The notes beneath the pieces are model-generated. The model worked only from the letters and a program-made list of their open reading frames with translations, made no database searches and was not told the DNA's origin. Shown one piece after another: positions 1-7,138 of a stretch of 64,000 bases of DNA (the first letter of the stretch is position 1; every line of letters begins with the position of its first letter). The position numbers and the translations under genes are program-made. This DNA comes from Methylonatrum kenyense (GTDB lineage: Bacteria > Pseudomonadota > Gammaproteobacteria > Nitrococcales > Aquisalimonadaceae). The stretch lies in NCBI RefSeq assembly GCF_023195885.1, contig NZ_JALPKO010000009.1, forward strand, positions 1 through 64,000. The letters are read 5' to 3'.

Positions 1-153
1 CTGATGCAGTCGCTGGCGCTGGTTCATCTGGACCATGGTGCTTCTGCCATTGGCACCGAGGTCGAGGTGGAAAGCGGTGGCAAGCGCTATGCCGCCCGTG
101 TCGTACAGACGCCGTTTTACGATCCCATGCGTCTGCGAAGCACCTCCCGATAA
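1..153 (+). CDS. C-terminal tail of a GcvT-fold aminomethyltransferase/demethylase (partial)
   Basis: Only the last 50 codons are present; the gene starts before the window and ends with TAA at 151-153. The tail has a 'GTEVEVESGGKRYAARVV' strand pair followed by 'TPFYDPMRLR', the pattern of the small C-terminal barrel of aminomethyltransferase (GcvT) and of folate-linked demethylases built on the same fold (dimethylglycine or sarcosine dehydrogenase types). The tail alone cannot tell glycine-cleavage T-protein from a methylated-amine demethylase. It is followed 22 bases later by a porin gene and then an Amt-like transporter on the same strand, so a methylamine or betaine degradation context is possible but unproven. 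Confidence 0.6.
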   Translation: MMQSLALVHLDHGASAIGTEVEVESGGKRYAARVVQTPFYDPMRLRSTSR

Positions 154-175
154 CAGCCGAGAGCGGAGAATTCCG

Positions 176-1417
176 ATGAAAACGAACCAGAAATCAGTGA
201 CCGCAGGCGTTCTGGCCGGGGTTCTGCTCGCGCCGGTCCCGGCGCTGGCCGTGGACCGGGACGCGCCGACAGATGTGGACGCGATCAAGGCGCAACTGGA
301 GGAGCTTCAGAGCCAGTTGGTGGAGTTGGAAGACCGGCAGGCCGAACGGGACGCTGAAGAAAGCACGGACGGCATTCGCTTCGGCGGCGCGGTGCGTCTC
401 ACCTACGCCTGGACCGATTGGGACGATCAGCAGAAGGATCGGGGTGGTGACTTCGATCTGGAGCACGTCGGCATCAATATGGATGGCTCCATCGGTGACG
501 TCATCCTCAGTGCCCAGTGGCGGCGCTACAATGATTTCCAGGCCATTCGCTACGCCTGGGTCGGCTACGAGTTCACGGATCGGACGCACATGGAGCTGGG
601 CATCACCCAGGTGCCGTTCGGCATCCTGCCGTTCTCCAGCCACAGCTTCTGGCTGGGTGGCACCTATTACGTGGGTTACGAGGACGACTACGACGCCGGT
701 ATCAAGCTGGAACACCGCCCCAATGATGACTGGACCTTCCACGCCGCGTTCTTCAAGAACTCGGAGTACACCAGTGGCCGGTCAGAACGTTACTCTTTTG
801 ACCTGGTCACCGATGGTGACGACGACCAGCAGAACCTGGAGACAAACCAGGTGAACCTGCGCGGTGAGCGGCACCTTGTGACCAGCGACGATTTCCGGGT
901 GGACCTCGGTCTGAGCCTGCAGGGCGGCCAGATGTACAACCGGATCACCGAACGCAACGGCAGCCGTTTCGCCGGTGCCGTACACGCCGACGCGTACTAC
1001 CGTGACTGGAATTTCCAGCTGCAGGGCGTGCGCTATCAATACAACCCGGAAAACCCGGATGGCGTGTCCAGCAGTTTCGTCCAGAAGGGGGCCTTCGGCT
1101 TCCCGTTCATGATGGCGGCACGTGCCAATGTCTACACGGCGAATATCGCCCGTTCGTTCGACATGAACCTGGGGCCGGTCAGCAATGTGACCTGCTACAA
1201 CGACTTCACCTATATCGATCCGACGGTGAAGGATTCGTCGAACTCGATCCAGAACGTCACCGGATGTGCCATTACCGCGGGCGGCGTGCTGGCCTACGTC
1301 GACTGGATTGCCGGCAGGAACATGTGGTTCGTGAACGGTGATGGCATCGGTCTGGACGGCGACTCGGCGGGGAGCTGGAATTCCCGTTTCAACTTCAATG
1401 TCGGCTATTACTTCTGA
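176..1417 (+). CDS. Outer-membrane porin with N-terminal coiled coil
   Basis: 413-residue predicted outer-membrane beta-barrel. The ATG at 176 was chosen over an upstream in-frame ATG because it starts a clean signal peptide (KTNQKS, hydrophobic core, cleavage near ALA at about residue 25) and follows 'gagcggag'. Residues ~33-62 form a heptad-like coiled coil (AQLEELQSQLVELEDRQ), as in trimeric OprP/OprO-type porins. The rest alternates hydrophobic and polar residues, is rich in Asp, Tyr and Trp, and ends in phenylalanine, the BAM recognition residue. Substrate unknown. It sits between a GcvT-fold gene and an Amt-like transporter, which hints at uptake of a small nitrogenous or anionic solute. 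Exact porin family not assigned. Confidence 0.75.
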   Translation: MKTNQKSVTAGVLAGVLLAPVPALAVDRDAPTDVDAIKAQLEELQSQLVELEDRQAERDAEESTDGIRFGGAVRLTYAWTDWDDQQKDRGGDFDLEHVGINMDGSIGDVILSAQWRRYNDFQAIRYAWVGYEFTDRTHMELGITQVPFGILPFSSHSFWLGGTYYVGYEDDYDAGIKLEHRPNDDWTFHAAFFKNSEYTSGRSERYSFDLVTDGDDDQQNLETNQVNLRGERHLVTSDDFRVDLGLSLQGGQMYNRITERNGSRFAGAVHADAYYRDWNFQLQGVRYQYNPENPDGVSSSFVQKGAFGFPFMMAARANVYTANIARSFDMNLGPVSNVTCYNDFTYIDPTVKDSSNSIQNVTGCAITAGGVLAYVDWIAGRNMWFVNGDGIGLDGDSAGSWNSRFNFNVGYYF

Positions 1418-1541
1418 CAGTAGGCGGGAGATTAGCTTGAACCGATCAACGGCTCCCGCCCCCGGCAAAATGTGAGCAATGTCGGGCCTCCTTCCCGTTG
1501 ATCGAAAGTGCGCGTGAGGCATCCTCCCGCACGTTTTTGCA

Positions 1542-1569
1542 ACCGGCTCCCATGGAGCCGGTTTTTTTT
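1542..1569 (+). terminator. Intrinsic terminator downstream of the porin gene
   Basis: Perfect 9-bp stem ACCGGCTCC/GGAGCCGGT with a 3-base loop, followed by eight T on the plus strand. It lies 125 bases after the porin stop codon and separates the porin from the Amt-like gene. Confidence 0.85.
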
Positions 1570-1603
1570 CCTGCAATGTTCCTTCCGGAGTTCCCGGCCA
1601 GCG

Positions 1604-1618
1604 GTGACGGTTTGTCAC
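1604..1618. promoter_or_regulatory. Inverted repeat GTGAC-N5-GTCAC, possible activator site
   Basis: Perfect 5-bp inverted repeat with a 5-base spacer, about 150 bases upstream of the transcription start expected from the sigma-54-like promoter at 1737. The distance suits an enhancer-binding protein, but the sequence is not an NtrC site. Identity of the protein unknown. Confidence 0.3.
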
Positions 1619-1736
1619 ATATTCGCGATCTGTCCCGGTGTCTTTCCCGGTTCTGCGACGCGGTCTCGACGCTGTTGCTTCCAGTCGCACGCGAAAAGCA
1701 GAATTTTTAATTTTAAAATCAGACTCCTGCCGCGTT

Positions 1737-1752
1737 TGGCATAGCTGATGCT
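1737..1752 (+). promoter_or_regulatory. Sigma-54-like promoter upstream of the Amt-like gene
   Basis: TGGCATA-GCTG-ATGCT keeps the GG-N10-GC spacing of -24/-12 promoters (GG at 1738-1739, GC at 1750-1751) and matches TGGCACG-N4-TTGCW at 9 of 12 positions. An A/T-only tract at 1703-1719 just upstream could serve as a bend or IHF region. Start would be near 1762, giving a ~135-base leader. Confidence 0.5.
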
Positions 1753-1896
1753 TTTTCCCTCCGCCGTTTCCTTGCAAAGCCGTTTTCTCATTGTCGCGAC
1801 AGAGCGGCGACGTGGAGGCGGTGACCGGGAACGCACCGGCAAGCCCTCCGGTGTGTAACCAGCGGCGCTCTCAAACGAGGACGGAGGAGACATCGA

Positions 1897-3267
1897 ATGA
1901 CACTTTCAACGACAGCCCAGTTCGCGGACCAGGTAACGCTCAGTTCCCTGGTCCAGAATCTGGTTTATGCCTCGGGCACGGTCGGCGCCATTTTTGTGGT
2001 CGTCGGTCTGCTCCTGATTGACGCCGGCATGGTTCGGCGGCGCAATCTGTTCAATGCCACCATCGAGAAAATGGTCGGCTTCTTCATCGGCTTTGCCACC
2101 TATTTCCTGATTGGCTTCGCCTTCTGGGCCAGCCAGTACTACATCATGGAAGGCTATACCCTCACCGATTCGATCAAGGACTGGTGGTTTGCCGGAGGCT
2201 TGGCCAACGAACTGGCACAGAACGTGGATCCGGCGGTCTTTCCGGGCCTGAACAACTTCCAGATCTTCGTCTTCTTCCTCGCCTGCTTTGCCGGCATCAT
2301 CAACGTGCTGCTGCACTTCTCGGTGTCCGAGCGGATGAAGGCGAGCGCCTATTACATCTGTGCCTTCGTCGCCACCATCGTGTCCTCGATCCTGAGCTGG
2401 CTGACCTGGGGCTCGGTCGGTCCGCTGACCAACCCGGGCTTCCACGACTTCTTCGGCGTCGGTTTCGTCTACATCTTCCCGGCCGGCATGGCCCTGGTGC
2501 TGGCGCGCAAGGTGGGTGCCCGTCCGGGCATGTTCAGTCCGCACCCGAAGGTTGCCGGCTATCATCCGCCGAGCATCGGTCTGGCAGCTGCAGGCATGAT
2601 GACGATTTTCGCCGGGCTGCCGATGGTGATCCTGTCCTGCCTGTTCTTCTTTGATCCGGAGGCCCTGGCGGTGAGCATCACGATGGCGGACTCCAGTGTG
2701 GGCATCGCCTTCAACAACTATGGTGTCGCCTGGGCCGGTGGCGCCCTGATGGGCGCGGCTATCGCCTATAGCACCGGCAAGTACAGCTATCTGCTGCTCG
2801 GCCCGCTGGCCGGCTATGTGGCCGGTGCATCCGGCTTCGACGTCTATGTGCCGTGGCAGATGTTCCTGGTCGCGCTGGGCGCGCCGCTGGTCGCCTACGC
2901 GGTCTACGAGTTCACGCTGAAAATGAAGATCGACGAGCACAAGCTGATCCCGCTGTTCATCGGCGCCGGCTCCTACGGCCTGCTGATGCTGGGGATCCTC
3001 AAGGCGGGTACGCCACGGGGTGGCTATCTTGGCATTGAGGAAGGCGCATTCGCCTTCCAGCATGGCGAGATCAGCTTCCTGATGCAGCTTGCTGGCGTTG
3101 CCGTATGTATCGGCCTGGGGGTCATCACTGCCATGGTGCTGGCCTTTGTGCTTGAGCGCACGATTGGTTTGCGGGTCTCGGAAGATGCGCAGGCGGACGG
3201 GCTCGACAAGTCGTTGTGGGGGATTACCACCGATGTGGATACCACGGCGGATCGCTTGAAGGCCTGA
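1897..3267 (+). CDS. Divergent Amt/MEP/Rh-family transporter lacking both pore histidines
   Basis: 456-residue membrane protein with about 11 hydrophobic segments. Family membership rests on 'SERMK' (residues 144-148) entering a helix, 'LSWLTWG' (166-172), the Asp-containing loop 'GFHDFFG' (181-187), 'KIDE' (344-347) and the C-terminal 'GLRVSEDAQADGLD' (424-437), all landmarks of Amt proteins. Hand alignment to E. coli AmtB puts Tyr192 where the first pore histidine (H168) lies and Ile355 where the second (H318) lies; the D160 equivalent is kept as Asp184. Known Amt transporters need this His pair, so substrate or role may differ (methylated amine, sensor or another solute). RBS 'ggaggaga' precedes the ATG. 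Sigma-54-like promoter upstream, intrinsic terminator downstream: a single-gene unit. Confidence 0.75.
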   Translation: MTLSTTAQFADQVTLSSLVQNLVYASGTVGAIFVVVGLLLIDAGMVRRRNLFNATIEKMVGFFIGFATYFLIGFAFWASQYYIMEGYTLTDSIKDWWFAGGLANELAQNVDPAVFPGLNNFQIFVFFLACFAGIINVLLHFSVSERMKASAYYICAFVATIVSSILSWLTWGSVGPLTNPGFHDFFGVGFVYIFPAGMALVLARKVGARPGMFSPHPKVAGYHPPSIGLAAAGMMTIFAGLPMVILSCLFFFDPEALAVSITMADSSVGIAFNNYGVAWAGGALMGAAIAYSTGKYSYLLLGPLAGYVAGASGFDVYVPWQMFLVALGAPLVAYAVYEFTLKMKIDEHKLIPLFIGAGSYGLLMLGILKAGTPRGGYLGIEEGAFAFQHGEISFLMQLAGVAVCIGLGVITAMVLAFVLERTIGLRVSEDAQADGLDKSLWGITTDVDTTADRLKA

Positions 3268-3290
3268 CCCGCGGGTTCCTGCCCGTTGCC

Positions 3291-3328
3291 AAAAAGCCCG
3301 ATCGGTCCGCAGACCGGTCGGGCTTTTT
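3291..3328. terminator. Bidirectional intrinsic terminator
   Basis: Stem AAAAAGCCCGA..CGGTC / GACCG..TCGGGCTTTTT is flanked by A-tract and T-tract, so it can end the Amt-like gene (plus) and the small membrane-protein gene at 3392-3547 (minus). Confidence 0.85.
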
Positions 3329-3391
3329 CTGTACAGCACACGCCATTCGTGTGTTGGCGGCCGCGTGCCCGCAGCCGTTCCGATGCACGGC

Positions 3392-3547
3392 TCAGCGCTT
3401 CTCGAGAATCAGCACCGAGAGCCAGCCGAGCGAGGCGAGCAGGAAGACCGCCTGCGCCAGCCCGGAATAGATTCCCGCCAGACCTGTGAATCCGGCTGCG
3501 CCCGTGACCGCCGCGAGGATGAACAGTGCAATCTTGATTGGCCCCAT
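3392..3547 (-). CDS. Small DUF1328-like membrane protein
   Basis: 51 residues with two hydrophobic segments separated by 'GAAGFTGLAGIYSGLAQ', the Gly/Ala-rich centre seen in DUF1328 (YtjA-like) inner-membrane proteins of 50-60 residues. The ATG at 3547 is preferred to the in-frame one at 3589 because it has 'gaaggg' nine bases upstream and matches the family length. Function of the family is not known; members are often induced by stress. It stands alone, 62 bases from the end of the next minus-strand gene. Confidence 0.65.
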   Translation of the reverse strand: MGPIKIALFILAAVTGAAGFTGLAGIYSGLAQAVFLLASLGWLSVLILEKR

Positions 3548-3609
3548 TGGTGCGTGCCCTTCAGCAAACCGCCAACTATACCGTCCCACGGGGAACGCTG
3601 GTTGATGTG

Positions 3610-4683
3610 CTAGTCACGGACGCGCCAGCGCAGCATCCCCAGCAGGAAGGCCCCCAGGCCGAGCAGGATGCCACTGAACAGGATCAGGGGCAGCCGCATC
3701 GCCGGTGCCACCGGCTGAAACCGATACACGGATCCGGCCGCGGCCCAGAGATCGTCGTTCTTGATTGCCAGGTGCGAGACGCTGCCGTCGAGTCCGGGCG
3801 GTCCCACGGCCAGACGTTCCAGGCCGCCACGGGTCTCCAGCCAGTTGTCACGGGGGATCAGACGAACCTGTACCACGCCGTCATCCGTCGCACCGAGCAG
3901 CATCGGCGTGTCCGGTTCCCGGTCATCGATCAGCAGGTCCAGGTAGCGGGTGTCGCGATCGGCGCTGCCGTGCAACGCGCGCCAGGCAGCACCGGTTTCC
4001 GCCTGCCAGTAGACGCCCTGGTCGGTGCCGGCCAGCAGAATGCCGTTCGCGGTCTCGGCGAAGGCGAACACGTTTACCGGATCAGACAGTCCGTCGCGAT
4101 TGGCACGCCAGCTGGCGTCGGCCCCGGTGCGCGACCAGATACCCTCGCCGATGGTGCCGGCGTGCTGGTGTCCGGCCTGGTCCTGCCAGACGCGATAGAC
4201 CTGTGGCTCGGCAAGTTGCTCCTGCAAACCGGTATCCTGCCAGCCGTCTTCGGTGAATTGCAGCACGCCCAAGGCGCCGCCGGCCAGCAGGCTGGTGTCG
4301 AATGCACGGATGTCGGAGATCCGCCCGTCGACCGCATCCACCCGACCGTTCAGGTCGAACAGACCGTCCGGCGCGGCAATCAGCAGCCGGTCCTCATGCA
4401 GGCCCAGCCGGGTTACCGCCCGATCGCCGGGAACATTTCCGTAGGGCTGCCAACCGTCGTCGTGCAGCCAGATACGACCGGACTGGGTGCCCATCAGCAG
4501 GCGGTCGTCAGCGGTGACAAGCAGTGCCGCCGCGTGTTCTTCCAGCGCCGGATCGTCGGGCATCCAGGCCGGTCGGTGCGGCAGCAGCGCGGTGATCACG
4601 ATCAGCGCCACGGCGCCGACCATCAGGCCGGCACCGAGGCCCGGCAGCAATGCTGCCTTGAGGTCGTTGTCAGCGTTCGTCAC
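3610..4683 (-). CDS. Membrane-anchored beta-propeller-like protein, unknown function
   Basis: About 357 residues from the GTG at 4683; an upstream ATG at 4818 would add a low-quality Arg-rich extension, and no clear RBS settles the start. The protein has an N-terminal membrane segment (LGAGLMVGAVALIVITALL), about six repeats of the type 'LL.GT..G.W.....' and 'LLAGTDQGVYW' typical of YCF48/BNR or two-component-regulator propeller blades, and a C-terminal membrane segment (LPLILFSGILLGLGAFLLGML) ending in an Arg-rich tail. The propeller is therefore probably periplasmic and tethered at both ends. It is divergent from an outer-membrane-type gene at 4802, 118 bases away. No function can be assigned. 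Confidence 0.6.
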   Translation of the reverse strand: MTNADNDLKAALLPGLGAGLMVGAVALIVITALLPHRPAWMPDDPALEEHAAALLVTADDRLLMGTQSGRIWLHDDGWQPYGNVPGDRAVTRLGLHEDRLLIAAPDGLFDLNGRVDAVDGRISDIRAFDTSLLAGGALGVLQFTEDGWQDTGLQEQLAEPQVYRVWQDQAGHQHAGTIGEGIWSRTGADASWRANRDGLSDPVNVFAFAETANGILLAGTDQGVYWQAETGAAWRALHGSADRDTRYLDLLIDDREPDTPMLLGATDDGVVQVRLIPRDNWLETRGGLERLAVGPPGLDGSVSHLAIKNDDLWAAAGSVYRFQPVAPAMRLPLILFSGILLGLGAFLLGMLRWRVRD

Positions 4684-4801
4684 AGTGGATGAGAACCATT
4701 GCTCAGTTCCGGAAATTGTTGCTGGCGCGACCCGGCAACGGTCAGTAAAACGGTGCCGACAACGAGAGCCGCCAGATCGGTCAGGCGGTCGCGGAGTGGG
4801 C

Positions 4802-6184
4802 ATGCGCTGGTACAACACGAGCGGTTCAGGATCTCGCGCCCGGCGCGCGGGTCAACGCTGGTCTGCAGTCCTGGTCGTCCTGCTTGCGTTCGCCGGCGAG
4901 GCCCTGACAGCCTCCGCCGATCTCAGCCTGCTTGACGATGCCGTACGCCTGTCTCCCCTGACCCTGCAGCGTGAGACTGTCGGCGTGCAGATGCAAACCC
5001 CCGACATGGGTGGTGAACGCTGGCGCAGCCGGATGCTCTGGCTGCAGGGTCGTGCCGCCAACGATCCACTTGGCATGTCCGGCCAATTCGAGGGCGGTGC
5101 CTGGCAGGTCCGGCACGACCGCTACGGTTCCTACGCGGTCAACCTGGCTCAATTGCGGCCGGAGTTGATGCTCAGCAGCGACCTGCCCGAGCAACGTGTC
5201 GCCAGCATGACCGGCAATCGTCGCTTTGCCATGGGCGACCGGCAGGTCACGCTGGGCGCCGAGATGGCCATGCTCCGGCAGACGGATCAGGGGGATAACT
5301 GGCGGCCGCACAGCGGCGCCGGCTACGGCCTCGATCTGCAGGCCAGGGAGCTGCACCGGCCGCTACAATACCGCTTGCGGGCCGAGCGCTTCGGTCGCCA
5401 TTTCGAGCCGGTCACGGCGCGGCGTTCGCCCGGACAGCGCTACGCCAACCGTGACGGCATACAGTTCGATTCCCGTTATGGATCCGCTGCGGAGCTGCAG
5501 TTGCATGCCGGCTATTCCTGGCAGCGCCGGTACCCATTGCGCGGGCCCGTGACCGCGCAGGCCTGGCATACGGGTCTGCGCCTGCCCGGAAACGTCCTGT
5601 CGCGGATTCCGGTCCGGCAGGACTGGCGCTGGCGGCACCAGCAGCGAAGTAACGGGTCGGGGACGGTGGCGAGCCGGAGTCGCGAACTGCGGTGGAGCGG
5701 AGCCTTGTCCCATCCTGGCCCGGTTGCCGGATCCACGCGTCTGCAGCTCCGCTGGTATGCGCTGGACGATCAGGCCAGCGGCCGGCTGAGCCGGCGCAGC
5801 AGGCAGCTGCAACTGGACCACAGCCGCCAGTATCGCTTTGCCGGCATGCGACTCCAGGCGGGGCCCGGGTTCGACTATCGGGTGCAACACGGTTTCGGCG
5901 CAATCGAGCGCCTGGATCCCACGTTTCGCGTCAATCTCAGTGGCCGGGCACACCGCCTTGCGGCACGACTTGGTACCCATACCATGGCAAGCCATCCGTC
6001 GGATTCGGTGATCAGCGTCTATGGCTTGCGGCTGAATTACCGTTACCGGCTGCACACGCACATGCTGGGTCTCGCGTATGATCACGCGCTACACGACCAG
6101 CGCCACGACGCCTCAATGGATCTCTGGCGAGCCGGCCTGTACTGGCGCTACGGCTTTCGCCTGGGCGGCGACCTGAATTCCTGA
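4802..6184 (+). CDS. Predicted outer-membrane beta-barrel protein, unknown family
   Basis: 460 residues from the ATG at 4802 (GGAG six bases upstream). Residues 1-38 look like a signal peptide (RARRAGQR, then AVLVVLLAFAGEALTASA). The rest is rich in alternating strands with many Arg, Tyr and Trp (for example LQYRLRAERFGRHFEP, LGLAYDHALHD, LYWRYGFRLGG), with paired strands every 20-25 residues, as in large barrels. The last residues (GGDLNS) are not the classic aromatic terminus, so targeting is less certain. No match is recalled. Divergently paired with the membrane-anchored propeller gene, suggesting one envelope function. Confidence 0.5.
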   Translation: MRWYNTSGSGSRARRAGQRWSAVLVVLLAFAGEALTASADLSLLDDAVRLSPLTLQRETVGVQMQTPDMGGERWRSRMLWLQGRAANDPLGMSGQFEGGAWQVRHDRYGSYAVNLAQLRPELMLSSDLPEQRVASMTGNRRFAMGDRQVTLGAEMAMLRQTDQGDNWRPHSGAGYGLDLQARELHRPLQYRLRAERFGRHFEPVTARRSPGQRYANRDGIQFDSRYGSAAELQLHAGYSWQRRYPLRGPVTAQAWHTGLRLPGNVLSRIPVRQDWRWRHQQRSNGSGTVASRSRELRWSGALSHPGPVAGSTRLQLRWYALDDQASGRLSRRSRQLQLDHSRQYRFAGMRLQAGPGFDYRVQHGFGAIERLDPTFRVNLSGRAHRLAARLGTHTMASHPSDSVISVYGLRLNYRYRLHTHMLGLAYDHALHDQRHDASMDLWRAGLYWRYGFRLGGDLNS

Positions 6185-6253
6185 ACCGACCACTGCGCCG
6201 GCTGTCGACAGGGTGCGGCCCTGGCACCATGCCACCAACCGGATGTGCGACGC

Positions 6254-6913
6254 ATGCAGGACGAGCTTGCAGACCAACGCCCCTCGCTGTTGCCGCCAGT
6301 CGTCACCTGGCTGCTGGTGATCAACGGCCTGATATTCCTGGCCCAGGGTGTGGCCCATTCACCGTTGTTGATGAACTTCGCGCTCTGGCCGCTCGGGTCC
6401 GGCGGCAGCGTGCTGACCACGGACGGCATGCAGAGTGTGCCCGGTTTCCAGGTCTGGCAGCTCGTGACCTACGGCTTCCTGCATGGCGGAACCCTGCACC
6501 TGTTCCTGAACATGTTCGCCCTGTGGATGTTCGGTGTGCCGCTTGAGCACCGCTGGGGCTCGCGACGCTTTCTGACCTATTTCCTGGTCTGCGTGATCGG
6601 CGCCGGTCTGATTCAGCTGGTGGTCGCCAGCCAGGCGGGCGAGACCTACCCCACGGTCGGTGCCTCGGGCGGGGTGTTCGGTATTCTGCTCGGCTTCGGC
6701 ATGCTGTTCCCGAATCAGCGGCTGATGTTGTTGTTCCCGCCGATTCCGATCAAGGCCAAGTATTTCGTGATCTTCTACGGCGCCTTCGAGCTATGGGCCG
6801 GGATCACCGGCACGCTGGCCGGCATCGCCCACTTCGCCCATCTCGGCGGGATGCTGTTCGGCTTCCTGATGATCCAGTACTGGAGCCGGAGCTTTCCGTT
6901 CCGTCGGATATGA
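6254..6913 (+). CDS. Rhomboid-family intramembrane serine protease
   Basis: 219 residues with about six membrane helices. It carries the rhomboid signatures: 'HLFLNMFALWMFG' in the helix-2 region, the nucleophile motif 'GASGGVFG' and the catalytic histidine in 'HFAHLGGMLFG'. Rhomboids cleave single-pass membrane proteins inside the inner membrane; the substrate here is unknown. The ATG at 6254 is used; a GTG three codons earlier is equally possible and neither has a strong RBS. Same strand and 69 bases after the barrel protein. Larger than the minimal six-helix core only by short tails. Confidence 0.9.
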   Translation: MQDELADQRPSLLPPVVTWLLVINGLIFLAQGVAHSPLLMNFALWPLGSGGSVLTTDGMQSVPGFQVWQLVTYGFLHGGTLHLFLNMFALWMFGVPLEHRWGSRRFLTYFLVCVIGAGLIQLVVASQAGETYPTVGASGGVFGILLGFGMLFPNQRLMLLFPPIPIKAKYFVIFYGAFELWAGITGTLAGIAHFAHLGGMLFGFLMIQYWSRSFPFRRI

Positions 6914-6956
6914 CAGCGCGAAAAATTCGAGATCCTAAGTTGTGTTACCTCCGACC

Positions 6957-7070
6957 CGGTCGGGGCAACAGCCGTTCCACTACGGAAACGCTGTAAACCC
7001 GTCGATGGGCGCTCGACGGCCGCGTCCGTGCGGCCGACGTTCCTCCGTGGAAAGCCTGTCCCCCCGACCT
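6957..7070. repeat. Multi-hairpin dispersed repeat, copy A
   Basis: About 114 bp. Its ends are imperfect inverted repeats (CGGTCGGGGCAACAG... against ...CTGTCCCCCCGACC) and the middle holds CGGCCGC/GCGGCCG and CCCGTCGATGGGC palindromes. It is nearly the same as 27156-27268 and shares the core 'GACGGCCGCGTCC.TGCGGCC' with 27331-27422. It lies between the convergent rhomboid and RND pump genes and could fold into a cruciform or act as a bidirectional barrier. Confidence 0.85.
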
Positions 7071-7138
7071 GCTGGCCGGCCAAGCCGCGTGAATCGAACC
7101 GATAGAAGGTGCCCCCAGGCTCGGACGCCCGTTCGGTA

